DNA of 64,000 bases from Hyphomonadaceae bacterium BL14 (GCA_027627705.1 CP091242.1:1694905-1758904), one strand, 5' to 3'. Positions 46,076-58,039 are shown, numbered from the stretch's first letter. Numbers and translations: made by a program. Notes: generated by a model from the sequence alone, not told the origin.

Positions 46076-47698
46076 ATGACCACCATGAACCAATCCGCTG
46101 AAGCGGCCACGATCGAAACTCTTGCCACCACCCTGTCCGGGATCATCGGTGCCGATCACGTGCAGGCCGGTGACGCCGCCCGAATCCTGTTTTCCCAGGA
46201 TGTCTGGCGTGAGGGCGCGCGGGTGGATCTGGTCGCAAGCCCGGCCAGCGAGGCCGAGTGCGCGGCCGTCGTGCGCGCCTGCGCTGACGCCGGAGCCGCG
46301 GTCTATCCGCGCGGCGGGGGCATGTCCTACACGGCGGGGTATCTGCCTGACCGTCCCGGGGGCGTGTCTGTGGACACCACGCGCATGAACCGGGTGCTCG
46401 AGATCAGCGAAGCGGGCATGTATGTGCGCGTGGAGGCCGGGTGCACCTGGAAGACACTGAACGAGGCGCTCGCACCCACCGGCCTGCGCACCCCGTTCTG
46501 GGGGCCGCTCTCGGGGACTTCCTCCACCGTTGGCGGGGGCGTGTCGCAGAACAACGCCTTCTTTGGTGCCGGGGTCCATGGCCCGACGGCCGACAGTGTG
46601 CTGTCCGTCTCCGTCGCCCTTCCACAGGATGTGATCCTGCGCACAGGCAGCGCTTCGGGCGAGACCGGCACCGGCCCCGCCCGCCCCTTCTTCCGTCACT
46701 ATGGCCCGGACCTGACCGGCCTGTTCTGCGGCGATGCCGGGGCGCTGGGGGTGAAGACCGAGATCACGCTTCGTCTGATCCCCGCCCCGGCCCATGAGCG
46801 CTGGGCGAGTTTCTCGTTCGCGTCCCGCGAGGCCTGCGCGGCGGCCATGGCCTCCATGGGCCGCACCGGACTGGCGTGCGAGCTGTTCGCGTTTGATCCG
46901 GGCCTGACCGCCGTGCGCATGAAGCGCGCCTCGCTGATGAGCGACGCCAAAACCCTGGGCAAGGTGGTCACCGGCCAGAAGAGTTTGATGAAGGGCCTCA
47001 CCGAGGGCGCGAAAATGGCGCTGGCCGGGCGGTCATTCCTCGGTGAGGCCGACTTCAATCTGCATGTGGTCACAGAGAGCCATTCCAAAACCGGTGCCGA
47101 TGACGCCCTGCGCCAGCTGACACAGCTCGCCGAGCGGGCGGGCGGGCGCGGCGTGGAGCCGACTATCCCCAAGGTGATCCGCGCCAATCCCTTTACCCCG
47201 CTCAACAACATGATCGGGCCGAGTGCCGAGCGCTGGGTTCCGGTTCATGGCATTGTCGCCATGGATGACGGCCCGGCCTGCTGGGCCGAAATCGAGGCAC
47301 TGTTCGCCAGCCTGAAAACGCGCTTTGACAATCATGGCGTGACAACCGGCTTTCTGGTGACCACGCTCTCCACCACCGGCTTTCTGGTGGAGCCGGTCTT
47401 CCTGTGGCCCGATGAATTGTTCGATCTGCACCGCGCGCATGTGGAAGCGGGCTATCTCAAGACCCTCAAGCCCCGGCCCGCCGATCCGGCGGCGACCGCG
47501 CTGGTGGCAGAGGCGCGCACGGCAGTTGTGGATATCTTCACCCGCTATGGCGCAGCGCATTTCCAGATCGGGCGCACCTATCCGCTGGCGCGCACGCGGT
47601 CAGCGCCGGCGCTTGCGCTGCTGCGCGCGATCAAGACCGAGCTGGACCCGCACAACATCATCAATCCCGGCGCCCTGAGACTGGACGGCAAGCCATGA
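46076..47698 (+). CDS. FAD-linked oxidase (GlcD/D-lactate dehydrogenase type)
   Basis: The 540-residue flavoprotein has a PCMH-type FAD domain with VYPRGGGMSYTAGYL, GGGVSQNN and the FFRHYGPDLTGLFCGDAGALGVKTEITLRL segment, then a substrate cap and a C-terminal HNIINPGAL motif. Relatives oxidise 2-hydroxy acids, aldoses or phenols such as vanillyl alcohol. It overlaps the aldehyde dehydrogenase gene by 4 nt, which suggests that the alcohol or hydroxy acid product goes to the dehydrogenase. Confidence 0.9.
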   Translation: MTTMNQSAEAATIETLATTLSGIIGADHVQAGDAARILFSQDVWREGARVDLVASPASEAECAAVVRACADAGAAVYPRGGGMSYTAGYLPDRPGGVSVDTTRMNRVLEISEAGMYVRVEAGCTWKTLNEALAPTGLRTPFWGPLSGTSSTVGGGVSQNNAFFGAGVHGPTADSVLSVSVALPQDVILRTGSASGETGTGPARPFFRHYGPDLTGLFCGDAGALGVKTEITLRLIPAPAHERWASFSFASREACAAAMASMGRTGLACELFAFDPGLTAVRMKRASLMSDAKTLGKVVTGQKSLMKGLTEGAKMALAGRSFLGEADFNLHVVTESHSKTGADDALRQLTQLAERAGGRGVEPTIPKVIRANPFTPLNNMIGPSAERWVPVHGIVAMDDGPACWAEIEALFASLKTRFDNHGVTTGFLVTTLSTTGFLVEPVFLWPDELFDLHRAHVEAGYLKTLKPRPADPAATALVAEARTAVVDIFTRYGAAHFQIGRTYPLARTRSAPALALLRAIKTELDPHNIINPGALRLDGKP

Positions 47699-49119
47699 CC
47701 CGAACGATCTCCGTGCGCAATCCGCGCACCGGCAAGGCCGATTACCGCTTTACGCCGCCCGGCGAAGCTGAACTCCAGGCCACGGCCGCGCGCCTGCGCG
47801 CGGCGCAAGGCGGCTGGGCGGCCATGCCGCTCGACGCGCGGCTGGAGCGGCTCGTGAGCTGGGCGGATATCATGGCCCGCGATATCGACGCCATCGCGGC
47901 CGCGCTGGAGACTGATACCGGCCGGCGCCGGGTGGCGCGCATGGAGGTCCAGGGCGCGTGCGCATCAATCCGCGGCTGGGCAGCGAGCGCGCCGGCCCTG
48001 GCTCCCCAAGCCGGCTGGATCCCGGGGCGCAGCAATCCGGCGCTGAAACATTCAGGCCAGTTCATCCCCTACCCGCTGGTGGGCGTGATCAGCCCGTGGA
48101 ATTTCCCGCTCACCCTGTCGCTGATCGACGCCATTCCCGCGCTGGCGGCGGGCTGCGCTGTGCTGATCAAGCCGTCCGAAGTGACGCCGCGCTTTGCCGA
48201 ACCGGTGGCGGCGAGCATTGCAGAGGCCGGCCTATCTGATCTCATCGCCTTCGCGCCGGGCGCTGGCGACACCGGCCAGCAGGTGATCGCGGTGAGTGAT
48301 CTCATCTGCTTCACCGGCTCGGTCCCCACGGGCCGCAAGGTCGCTGCGGCCTGCGCGCAGCGCCTGATCCCGGCCTTCCTGGAGCTCGGCGGCAAGGACC
48401 CGCTGATCATCACGCGCAGCGCCGATCTGGAGCTGGCTGTGCGTGCGGCCTTGCGCGGCTCGGTCCTGTCCACCGGCCAGGCCTGCCAGTCCATCGAGCG
48501 CATCTATGTGGACCGGGCGATCCATGACGCTTTCCTGGAGCGGCTGGTAGAGGCGGCGGGCCAGGTGCGCCTGAACTGGCCGGACATCACCCAGGGCGAG
48601 ATCGGTCCCATCATCTTTGAAAAACAGGCCGATCTGATCGCCGGACAGATCAGGGACGCGAAATCCAAAGGCGCGCGCGTGCACACCGGCGGCAAGGTGG
48701 AGCGCCATGGCGGGGGTCTGTGGATCCGGCCCACGGTGATGTCGAACGTGGATCACACCATGGCAGTGATGACGGAAGAAACCTTCGGTCCGGTCCTTCC
48801 TGTGATGGCATTTGAGGATGTGGATGAGGCGGTCGCGCTGGCCAATGACACGGTCTACGGCCTGTCGGCGGCGGTGTTCGCCGGCGACCTTGACGAGGCC
48901 GAAGCCATCGCCCGGCGGCTGGAAGCCGGCGCGGTGTCACTCAATGACGCGGCGCTGACGGCACTGTTTTACGAGGCGGAAAAGCAGAGCTTCCGGCAAT
49001 CGGGGCTCGGCCCCTCACGCATGGGCGCGGCAGGGCTGACGCGCTTCTACCGCCGCCAGGCGCTGATCGCCAATACCAGCGCGCCCGCCCCTCTGGAGGC
49101 ATTCCGCGAGGAAGGCTGA
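47695..49119 (+). CDS. Aldehyde dehydrogenase family
   Basis: The 474-residue NAD(P)+-dependent enzyme has the GVISPWNFPLTL motif, KPSEVTP, FTGSVPTGRKV, catalytic Glu230 (ELGGKDP) and catalytic Cys264 (GQACQSIER), and the C-terminal EETFGPVLPV. It oxidises an aldehyde to its acid; subfamily is nearest to succinate-semialdehyde/aromatic aldehyde types. It ends the GntR-side operon. Confidence 0.94.
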   Translation: MTRTISVRNPRTGKADYRFTPPGEAELQATAARLRAAQGGWAAMPLDARLERLVSWADIMARDIDAIAAALETDTGRRRVARMEVQGACASIRGWAASAPALAPQAGWIPGRSNPALKHSGQFIPYPLVGVISPWNFPLTLSLIDAIPALAAGCAVLIKPSEVTPRFAEPVAASIAEAGLSDLIAFAPGAGDTGQQVIAVSDLICFTGSVPTGRKVAAACAQRLIPAFLELGGKDPLIITRSADLELAVRAALRGSVLSTGQACQSIERIYVDRAIHDAFLERLVEAAGQVRLNWPDITQGEIGPIIFEKQADLIAGQIRDAKSKGARVHTGGKVERHGGGLWIRPTVMSNVDHTMAVMTEETFGPVLPVMAFEDVDEAVALANDTVYGLSAAVFAGDLDEAEAIARRLEAGAVSLNDAALTALFYEAEKQSFRQSGLGPSRMGAAGLTRFYRRQALIANTSAPAPLEAFREEG

Positions 49120-49126
49120 TCCGGCC

Positions 49127-50122
49127 TCAGCCCAGATGGATGTAGACCAGCGCCGCAAGATAGGCGGCGTAACCGCCCGACAGCACGATGCCGGCGACGC
49201 GTCCGATCGGCCGCTGGGTGAACACAAAGACCGCGCCAGCCAGCATGGCCGCCGCCATCACCCAGAAATCAAAGCGCAGGAAGATCGCGTCCACCGTGAC
49301 CGACGCGCCCGCCAAATGTGCCGACACGGCTGTCAGCCCGCCCACGGCAGCGATGTTGAAGATGTTGGAGCCGATAATGTTGCCGAATGCCATGGCGGCC
49401 TGCTTGCGCACGGCGGCGACGATGGCGGTGGCAAGCTCGGGCAGGCTGGTGCCCACGGCCAGCAGGGTCAGGCCGATAACGGCTTCGCTGATGCCCAGCT
49501 GGCGGGCGAATACCGACCCGTTGGACACCACGAAGTGGGCGCCCAGCGGCAACAGGACCAGGCCCACGATCAGGAAGACCGTGATCATGAGGGCCGTGCG
49601 CGGCAGGCCGTCCATGTTGTCGACGTCGGTCATCTCGGACAGGAGCGGGTCGTCCGCCGCCTTGGGCCGCGTCGCTGACCAGGCGAGCCAGAGCACGTAG
49701 AGGATAATCGCTCCGATCAGCACCCAGCCTTCGCGCAGGCCGAACTCGCCGTTCAGGCCCAGGGCGATGAATACGGCGGTCAGGACAACAGCGATCGCGG
49801 TGTTGGTGCGCACGCCGGGCGCGCGGGTCACCAGCGGCGCAAACAGGGCTGCCACGCCAAGGACCAGCAGGATATTGGCGATATTGGAGCCGACGATAAT
49901 GCCGTAGGCGAGGCCCGGCGCGCCCTGGATGGCCGCGGCCACCGAAACCACCATTTCCGGCGCGCTGGTGCCGAAGGCCACGACGGTGAGGCCGACTATC
50001 AGCGGCGGCACGCCCATCTTGCGCGCCATCGCCGTGGCACCGCGCACCAGCACGTCGCCGCCCACGAGCAGCAGCACGATCCCGATGGTGACCATCAGGA
50101 TCAGGAGGAGGTTTTCGGTCAA
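49127..50122 (-). CDS. Calcium/sodium exchanger (YrbG/CaxA type)
   Basis: The 331-residue protein has two inverted alpha repeats: GLTVVAFGTSAPEMVVSVAAA in the first half and GLTLLAVGTSLPELATAIVAA in the second, with GSNIANI and GSNIFNI ion-site motifs. About ten membrane helices. It exports Ca2+ in exchange for Na+ (or K+/Na+). It converges on the aldehyde dehydrogenase gene (7 nt gap). Confidence 0.93.
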   Translation of the reverse strand: MTENLLLILMVTIGIVLLLVGGDVLVRGATAMARKMGVPPLIVGLTVVAFGTSAPEMVVSVAAAIQGAPGLAYGIIVGSNIANILLVLGVAALFAPLVTRAPGVRTNTAIAVVLTAVFIALGLNGEFGLREGWVLIGAIILYVLWLAWSATRPKAADDPLLSEMTDVDNMDGLPRTALMITVFLIVGLVLLPLGAHFVVSNGSVFARQLGISEAVIGLTLLAVGTSLPELATAIVAAVRKQAAMAFGNIIGSNIFNIAAVGGLTAVSAHLAGASVTVDAIFLRFDFWVMAAAMLAGAVFVFTQRPIGRVAGIVLSGGYAAYLAALVYIHLG

Positions 50123-50151
50123 TGCAGCCCCCGCGTCAGCGGATGCGCGCG

Positions 50152-50232
50152 CTAGTCGAGGCGCTTGTTGTCGATCAGGTTCAAAATCGCAAACACGCCA
50201 AAGCAGAGACCAAGAGCGATCAGAGCGGCCAT
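50152..50232 (-). CDS. 26-residue single-helix membrane protein
   Basis: This tiny ORF reads MAALIALGLCFGVFAILNLI followed by DNKRLD and stop. AAAGGTG lies 5 nt before the ATG. It is one membrane helix with a short cytoplasm-type charged end. It lies upstream of the exchanger on the same strand (30 nt), so it may be its leader or small partner. Similar short FAxLNxxExKRxD proteins occur in this bacterial group (recalled, not searched). Confidence 0.6.
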   Translation of the reverse strand: MAALIALGLCFGVFAILNLIDNKRLD

Positions 50233-50382
50233 GGGTTCACCTTTCAACAACAGTCGGGGGTCAGGGTCGTTCGCACAGGATATAGACCGGCGTGGCCTGT
50301 GACGGAAGAGTGCAAGCCCGGGGTATCACAGAGGACGCGGCTGCGGTTATATCTTCATTCATGACAGACCTGGCGGGGAGCG

Positions 50383-53300
50383 ATGGCCGAGGCAATTTCA
50401 AGAAGCGACCTGATGCTCAGGCTGACCACTTTGGTCCAGAGCGCCAGTCACATGCTGGTGGTGATGGGGCTGGATCGCACCATTCTATGGGTCAATCGGG
50501 CATGGGAAATACGCACAGGCTATGCGCTTGACGTGGTGCGCGGACGCAACCCGGGGCAATTCCTGCGTTGCGATGACACGGACCCCGAAGTCGGCCCGAT
50601 ATTGCGCCGGGAGATGGAGGCGGGCCGGCGGGTGCGCGTCGACATGCTGTGCGAGAGCCGGGAGGGCGAACGCTACTGGCTGGATATCGACGTGCAGCCC
50701 ACCTACGGCCCGGACGGCGCCATGCACGGGTTCGTCGCGGTCCATACCGACATCACCGAACGCAAAATCCAGGAACAGGCCGCGATCAACGCGCGCAACC
50801 GGCTGCAGGCGACGCTGAACGCCATGCCGGACATCGTGCTTGAGGTCGACCATGACGGCCGGTTCACTGCGGCCCATGTCAACGATCCGGGAAAGCTCAC
50901 GGCACAGCAGGACCAGCTGGTCGGCAGCCTGCTTGAAGACATGCTGCCGCCCGACATTGCCGCAATGGGCCGCGCGATCATGGCCGAGGTGGATAAGAAA
51001 GGCTTCGCATCCGGCTACCGCTACGAGCTTGAAACGCTCGAGGGCTTGCGCTGGTTCGAAATGTCCGCCGCCCTGAAGCCGGCGGCGAGCCCGGGCACCG
51101 CGCATCAATACATTCTGGTCGCTCGCGATGTCAGCGATCTTGAGCGCGCGGAGCGCGAGCTGAAGGCAGAGCGGGATTATCTTCAGGCCATTATTGCAAC
51201 CAGCGCCGGTGCCCTGACCGTGCTTGATGACAGCGGGCAGATTGTGTTTGCCAACACTGAAGCCGAGCATGTGCTGGGCGTCACCCATGACGACATAGCA
51301 CGCCGCAAATTCAACTCCCGTGAGTGGGCGATCGTCACCGATGAGGGTGGCGAATTTCCCAATGATGAACTGCCGTTTGTTCAGGTGATGCGCACAGGGC
51401 GCACAGTGCGCGGGGTCCGTCACGCCATCGAAAACGCGAAGGGGGAACGCCGTCATCTGTCAATCAATGCGGCACCCGTCACCCTTGATGGCCGCGTACA
51501 CGTTGTGTGTCAGGTTCATGATGTAACCTACCTGTTCAAGGCGCAGGAAGCCTTGAAGCAGGCAAACACACGCTATCAGCTGGCGGTCTCCGGATCCCTG
51601 ATGGCGATCTGGGACAATGATATCGTGCGCAGAGAAGTTTATCTCTCTCCACGCTTCAACGAGTTGATTGGTGGCCCGCCGGGCGAATGGGTGGGCCCCA
51701 CAGACGACTTTCTTGAGCTGCTGCATCCGGAGGACCGCCCACGCATCGAGGCAGCGACGCAGCGTCATCTGGTGAACGGCGAGCCCTATCGTCAAGACAT
51801 GCGCTTTCACGATGCGCGCGGCGGCTATGTTCATGTGCGGTCAATGGGAAGCGCAATCCGCGATGAAACGGGCCGCGTCGTGCGCATGGCCGGGTCGCTG
51901 ATCGACATTACTGCCGAGCGGGCCGCCGAGGCCGAGGCCCGCCGCCTGGGCGTCCGCGCCCAGATCGCACTCAAGTCGGGCAGGCTGGGTGTCTGGGAGC
52001 AGGATGGCGAAACGGGCCTGGTCAGCATGGACGCCACGCTGGCCGAGCTGATGGGCAGGCCACAACTGGCCGACATTCCGATGACAGCGGCCGAGGCCTA
52101 TACCTTTACCCATCCCGACGATGTGGAGCTGGCGGCCGGACTTTTGCGCCGCCTGGTCGCAGGCGAATTGGAGGAGGTCAATTCCGAACACCGCATCGTG
52201 AAGCCCGACGGCTCCCCTGTCTGGATTTACGCCCATGTCGGCGTGGTCGGGCGCGATGCGTCGGGCAAGCCCTTGCGCATTGTGGGCATCACCCAGGACC
52301 TGACCGAGCGCAAGGCCGCCGAACTACGGCTGAAGGAACTGCTCGACGCCGCCGAGAGTGCCAGCGCCGCCAAAACGCAATTCCTGGCTAATATGAGCCA
52401 TGAGATCCGCACCCCCCTCAACGGCGTGCTGGGCATGGCCCAGCTGATGGAGCTGACCGCTCTGGACGCCCGCCAGCGCAGTTATGTGGAGACGATCCGG
52501 TCGTCCGGCCGCGCGCTGCAGGCGGTGATCGAGGACGTGCTGGACATTTCGCGCATCGAGGCCGGCAAGCTGACCCTGTCACCCAAACCGGCATTGGCTG
52601 GCGATATCGTTACCCAGGCGCTGGCAGCGATCGGCGGTCAGGCCGTGCGCAAGGGGCTGGACATCATCACGGAGATTGATCCGGCGCTGGAGACGCCGGT
52701 GAAGGTGGACTCCCAGCGGTTGGCCCAGGTGCTGACCAATCTGATCTCCAATGCGGTTAAATTCACCCAGCATGGCCAGGTGACCGTGCGCGTCCGGTCC
52801 CTTCCCGGCGACTGGATCCGGCTGGAGGTGCAGGACACCGGGCCGGGGCTGGACCGCGCCCTTCAGGTGCGGGTGTTCGAGCGGTTCAGTCAGGCCGATA
52901 TGAGCCCCAGCCGCGCCCATGGCGGTGCCGGGCTGGGCCTGGCCATCGCCCGCGAACTGACCGAACTGGCCGGTGGCCGCATCGGCGTGGACTCCGAGCC
53001 CGGACAGGGCGCCCTGTTCTGGGTGGAGCAGCCCGCGCCGCCCTGCGGCCCGGTACAGCCTTCGCACGCTGAATCCCCCACCCCGCCCCCGCCGGGTCCG
53101 GCGCGGCGCGTTCTGGTGGTTGAAGACAATCCGGTCAATCGCGCGGTGGCGGCCGGCATGCTCCATGAGGCCGGATTTGTCGTCTGCGAGGCTGAGTGTG
53201 CCGCCAAAGCCCTCGATTATTTGCGCGAAGGCGGCGTGGACGCCATGCTTCTTGACCTGCACATGCCCGGCATGGGCGGCGACGAGGCGCTGCGCCGCAT

Positions 53301-53478
53301 CCGCGCCGGGGAGGCCGGACCGGCCGATTTGCCGGTCTTCATCGTCACCGCAGACGTGACGAAGGATACGCGCGAGCGGCTGGACGAGCTGGGTGCCGAT
53401 CGCTTTTTCGCCAAGCCTGTCGACGGGGAGGCCCTGGTCAACGCCCTGCGTGCCCGGCTGACGGGAGACGCAGCGTAG
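50383..53478 (+). CDS. Hybrid histidine kinase with five PAS domains
   Basis: This 1031-residue soluble sensor has five PAS-type domains (about 5-125, 130-255, 262-390, 395-510 and 520-655), a HisKA domain with phospho-accepting His673 (HEIRTPLNG), an ATPase domain (N box [10 protein letters not shown] boxes DTGPGL and GGAGLGLA) and a C-terminal receiver with Asp958 ([11 protein letters not shown]). No membrane helix is evident. Its kinase-receiver half is closely similar to that of the next gene, so one came from the other. Confidence 0.95.
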   Translation: MAEAISRSDLMLRLTTLVQSASHMLVVMGLDRTILWVNRAWEIRTGYALDVVRGRNPGQFLRCDDTDPEVGPILRREMEAGRRVRVDMLCESREGERYWLDIDVQPTYGPDGAMHGFVAVHTDITERKIQEQAAINARNRLQATLNAMPDIVLEVDHDGRFTAAHVNDPGKLTAQQDQLVGSLLEDMLPPDIAAMGRAIMAEVDKKGFASGYRYELETLEGLRWFEMSAALKPAASPGTAHQYILVARDVSDLERAERELKAERDYLQAIIATSAGALTVLDDSGQIVFANTEAEHVLGVTHDDIARRKFNSREWAIVTDEGGEFPNDELPFVQVMRTGRTVRGVRHAIENAKGERRHLSINAAPVTLDGRVHVVCQVHDVTYLFKAQEALKQANTRYQLAVSGSLMAIWDNDIVRREVYLSPRFNELIGGPPGEWVGPTDDFLELLHPEDRPRIEAATQRHLVNGEPYRQDMRFHDARGGYVHVRSMGSAIRDETGRVVRMAGSLIDITAERAAEAEARRLGVRAQIALKSGRLGVWEQDGETGLVSMDATLAELMGRPQLADIPMTAAEAYTFTHPDDVELAAGLLRRLVAGELEEVNSEHRIVKPDGSPVWIYAHVGVVGRDASGKPLRIVGITQDLTERKAAELRLKELLDAAESASAAKTQFLANMSHEIRTPLNGVLGMAQLMELTALDARQRSYVETIRSSGRALQAVIEDVLDISRIEAGKLTLSPKPALAGDIVTQALAAIGGQAVRKGLDIITEIDPALETPVKVDSQRLAQVLTNLISNAVKFTQHGQVTVRVRSLPGDWIRLEVQDTGPGLDRALQVRVFERFSQADMSPSRAHGGAGLGLAIARELTELAGGRIGVDSEPGQGALFWVEQPAPPCGPVQPSHAESPTPPPPGPARRVLVVEDNPVNRAVAAGMLHEAGFVVCEAECAAKALDYLREGGVDAMLLDLHMPGMGGDEALRRIRAGEAGPADLPVFIVTADVTKDTRERLDELGADRFFAKPVDGEALVNALRARLTGDAA

Positions 53479-53582
53479 GGCTCGATCCGCTTCAAACTCC
53501 GCTGGAAAGGACTGGTTGAGGCCGAGATGCTTGACGTCAGCCCCGGTCGCTTCAATTCTGCGCCACCAAATGGGGAGCGAGC

Positions 53583-55052
53583 ATGGACAAGACCGAAATC
53601 GGGGCCGAAGCCGGCAGAGCCGCGCCGCCGGGCCCGGCCTGGCTGAACCGTGTGCTGGACAAAACCGAGCAGGCCAGCTCACTGGCATCCAATACGGTCC
53701 TGATCATCATCATCGTCGCAGCCAGTCTGATTCTGTCCGTCCTGCTGGGCTTCTTGTTGCGCGATCTGTTCGAGCCGGCCGGCACTCAGGGGCTGATTGC
53801 GACCATCGCGGTGATCGGCGTTATCGTGTCAGTGGCCGTTGGCACGCCTGCGGTGCTGTTCGGCGATGCCCTGATCCTCAAGATCAAGGGCATGAAGACT
53901 GAATTGCAGGCGGCGCTGATCGATGCAGACCGGGCCAACCAGGCCAAGTCCGAATTCCTCGCCAATATGAGCCATGAGATCCGCACGCCCCTCAACGGGA
54001 TGATCGGCATGGCGCAATTGCTGGAAATGACCCCTCTGGACCCGCGCCAGCGCAGCTATGCGGACACGATCCGGGCCTCGGGCCGCGCGCTTCAGGCGGT
54101 GATCGAGGATGTCCTGGACATCGCGCGCATCGAAGCGGGCAAGCTGACCTTGTTCCCGCAGCCGGTGCGTCTGGCGGACGTGGTGCACGAGGCGTTGCAG
54201 GCGGGGGCGGCGGGCGCTGCGGCCAAGGGTCTGACCATCACCGTCGAGATTGATGCGGCGCTGGAGGGCCCGGTTCTGATCGACCCCCAGCGCTTCGCGC
54301 AGGTTTTGATCAATCTCGTCTCGAACGCCGTGAAATTCAGCGAGCAGGGCGGTGTGCGCGTACGGGCGCGCGCGCTGCCGCAGGGCTGGTTGCGCCTTGA
54401 AGTCGAAGACACAGGGCCGGGCCTGGACCTGGCGTTCCAGGGCCGCGTGTTCGAGCGCTTCAGCGAGGCTGATATGAGCGCGAGCCGGGATCATGGCGGC
54501 GCCGGGCTGGGTCTGGCGATTGCACGCGAACTGACCGAGTTGGCCGGCGGGCGCATCGGCGTTGACTCTGAACCCGGTCACGGTGCCCTGTTTTGGGTCG
54601 AGCAGCCTGCGCCCCTGGCGGCCTTCGCGCATGACCCTCGCGAAACCGCGGCGATCCCTGCGCCGCCGGGCCCCGCACGCAATGTGCTTGTGGTGGAGGA
54701 CCATTCGGTGAACCGCGATGTGGCCGTGGGCATGCTCAGCCAGGCCGGCTTCCAGGTCACCCAGACAGGCTGCGCCTCGGACGCGCTGGACCATTTGCGA
54801 TCGGGGACCGTCGACGCCGTCCTCATGGACCTGCACATGCCGGGGATGAGCGGGGATGAAGCGCTGCGCCGCATCCGGGCCGGGGAGACCGGGCCGGCCG
54901 ATTTGCCAGTCTTCATCCTCACCGCCGACGTCACCAAGGACACGCGCGAGCGCCTCGACGGGCTGGGGGCCGATCGCTTCTTCGCCAAGCCGGTGGACGG
55001 GCAAGCCCTGGTCAACGCCCTGAACGCCCGGCTGAACGGGGCGGCGGCGTAG
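53583..55052 (+). CDS. Membrane hybrid histidine kinase
   Basis: The 489-residue protein has two N-terminal membrane helices ([21 protein letters not shown] and [18 protein letters not shown]), almost no periplasmic loop, HisKA with His131 ([18 protein letters not shown]), an ATPase domain and a receiver with Asp416. It lacks PAS domains. The core is paralogous to the preceding kinase. It overlaps the receiver gene by 1 nt. Confidence 0.94.
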   Translation: MDKTEIGAEAGRAAPPGPAWLNRVLDKTEQASSLASNTVLIIIIVAASLILSVLLGFLLRDLFEPAGTQGLIATIAVIGVIVSVAVGTPAVLFGDALILKIKGMKTELQAALIDADRANQAKSEFLANMSHEIRTPLNGMIGMAQLLEMTPLDPRQRSYADTIRASGRALQAVIEDVLDIARIEAGKLTLFPQPVRLADVVHEALQAGAAGAAAKGLTITVEIDAALEGPVLIDPQRFAQVLINLVSNAVKFSEQGGVRVRARALPQGWLRLEVEDTGPGLDLAFQGRVFERFSEADMSASRDHGGAGLGLAIARELTELAGGRIGVDSEPGHGALFWVEQPAPLAAFAHDPRETAAIPAPPGPARNVLVVEDHSVNRDVAVGMLSQAGFQVTQTGCASDALDHLRSGTVDAVLMDLHMPGMSGDEALRRIRAGETGPADLPVFILTADVTKDTRERLDGLGADRFFAKPVDGQALVNALNARLNGAAA

Positions 55053-55420
55053 TGGCGCGCATCGCGCTCATCGATGACGATCCGGTGGAGGCGCTGATCC
55101 TGCGCAGCCTGCTTGAGCATTCCGGATCGGACCACACGCTGGCGCACTTCACCCGCGTGGAGGCTTTCGCTGACGCGCCGCAAGCCGATCTGGTCATACT
55201 CGACCGCCGCGTGCCGCCCTGGATATGCTTTTCAGAGACCCTGCCCCTGATCGAGGCCAGCGGCTGGCGCGGACCTGTCCTCCTGATCACCGCCGCGCCC
55301 GAGGGCGTGAGTGCGTCATCGCAAGTTCTCAGTCTGATCGGGCCGGTCTCGAAATCCGACCTGCTGGAACCGGAGGCGGTGGCGCGGGCTATTGGCGAGT
55401 CGCTGGCGGCGGGGGGCTGA
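55052..55420 (+). CDS. Stand-alone receiver-domain protein
   Basis: The 122-residue protein is a single response-regulator receiver with GTG start: acidic pocket Asp8-Asp10, phospho-acceptor Asp51 (LVILDRR), Thr80 and Lys101 (GPVSKSDL). It has no output domain, so it may act like Spo0F/DivK as a phosphorelay link. The one-base overlap with the kinase gene implies co-expression and a shared pathway. Confidence 0.87.
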   Translation: MARIALIDDDPVEALILRSLLEHSGSDHTLAHFTRVEAFADAPQADLVILDRRVPPWICFSETLPLIEASGWRGPVLLITAAPEGVSASSQVLSLIGPVSKSDLLEPEAVARAIGESLAAGG

Positions 55421-55506
55421 ACGCCTCTGTCAGACTTTTGGGCCCGGCGTGCCGGTCAAACCGCACGGCGAGGCACCACGCAGAACCTTGCCGCGAAGAA
55501 AATGCA

Positions 55507-55519
55507 CGTGTCGGACACG
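55507..55519. promoter_or_regulatory. Perfect inverted repeat upstream of the RHH-membrane protein, site 1
   Basis: CGTGTCGGACACG has 6-bp arms with a 1-nt centre. The TGTC/GACA half-sites reappear in site 2, 12 nt further on. Possible operator of the ribbon-helix-helix protein that begins at 55590. Confidence 0.4.
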
Positions 55520-55530
55520 GATTTTCTGCC

Positions 55531-55540
55531 TGTCATGACA
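55531..55540. promoter_or_regulatory. Perfect palindrome upstream of the RHH-membrane protein, site 2
   Basis: TGTCATGACA is a 10-bp palindrome with the same TGTC/GACA half-sites as site 1; the sites are about two helical turns apart. A third half site, TGACACG, overlaps the start codon at 55591. Confidence 0.4.
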
Positions 55541-55589
55541 CGCATTTGCTAGCTTGGCTGACGATGGAGCCTTCAAGCTGGGAGCCGCC

Positions 55590-56243
55590 ATGACACGCGA
55601 CCGGACCAAGAAACTGAAAGCCAACGCGAAGCTGGACGTGCGCCTGCCCGACCAGCTGAAGGAGGAGTTTCTCGCGCGATGCCGCGAGGAAGGCATCTCC
55701 AGCGGGGCCGTCATCCGGTCGCTGATCGTCGGCTATGTGCCGGACCGGCGGCGTGGCTGGCCGGTCCGGCTTGCGAACCTGAAGGAGATGATGATGCGGC
55801 GAGTTCGCTGGATCATTGGCTTAATCGGCGGCGGCGCAGCCGCCGCGACAGGTGCCATGGCCCTTGTCTTTGCGCCGAGCGCGAGCGCTGAGGACCTGCG
55901 GCTGGACTATTTTATTGAGGTCGGCAATTTCACCATTGCACAGGGTCGGCTGCTGGCACCGTTCGATCAACCAGTGACCAGCCCGACAACCGGCGACGAG
56001 GACCCGCACCACTTCTCCGTCACCGCCCGCCCCTGCGCCCCCGATGCACCGGCACCGTGCAGCCCGGACAGGCTGATCCTGGAGGTGGTGATCTATCGCG
56101 AGGGGCCGCAAGGGCGCGAGATCGTCTCCACGCCCACGCTGATCGTCTACCCTGATAACATGGCCGCCATCGGCATAGGTGAGCAGGACGATCGCGATGT
56201 CACTCTGGTGCTGTTTCCAGTTCTGACCCGCAGCGCCGATTAA
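55590..56243 (+). CDS. Ribbon-helix-helix domain fused to a membrane helix and periplasmic domain
   Basis: The 217-residue product starts with GGAG 5 nt upstream of its ATG. Residues about 10-47 form a ribbon-helix-helix DNA-binding domain (KLDVRLPDQLKEEFLARCREEGISSGAVIRSLI). After a basic linker comes a helix (WIIGLIGGGAAAATGAMALVF) and a beta-rich domain of about 130 residues likely to face the periplasm, with one Cys pair (CAPDAPAPC). A membrane-bound RHH regulator is unusual. No known family was recognised for the C-terminal part. Confidence 0.75.
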   Translation: MTRDRTKKLKANAKLDVRLPDQLKEEFLARCREEGISSGAVIRSLIVGYVPDRRRGWPVRLANLKEMMMRRVRWIIGLIGGGAAAATGAMALVFAPSASAEDLRLDYFIEVGNFTIAQGRLLAPFDQPVTSPTTGDEDPHHFSVTARPCAPDAPAPCSPDRLILEVVIYREGPQGREIVSTPTLIVYPDNMAAIGIGEQDDRDVTLVLFPVLTRSAD

Positions 56244-56283
56244 TACGCCGCGAACGGCTTCAGCCGCACTCCAGACCCCATAG

Positions 56284-56313
56284 AAAAAGGGCGGCTGTCG
56301 CCAGCCGCCCTTT
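56284..56313 (-). terminator. Rho-independent terminator of groESL
   Basis: On the minus strand AAAGGGCGGCT and AGCCGCCCTTT form an 11-bp perfect stem with a 6-nt loop, followed by TTTTT. It lies about 30 nt after the groEL stop. Confidence 0.85.
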
Positions 56314-56341
56314 CGCGTAATGCGTCGGTGAGAAGCGTGGA

Positions 56342-58012
<1,671 letters not shown>

Positions 58013-58039
58013 TCAGACGATGGGTGGGATGCGCCGGCC

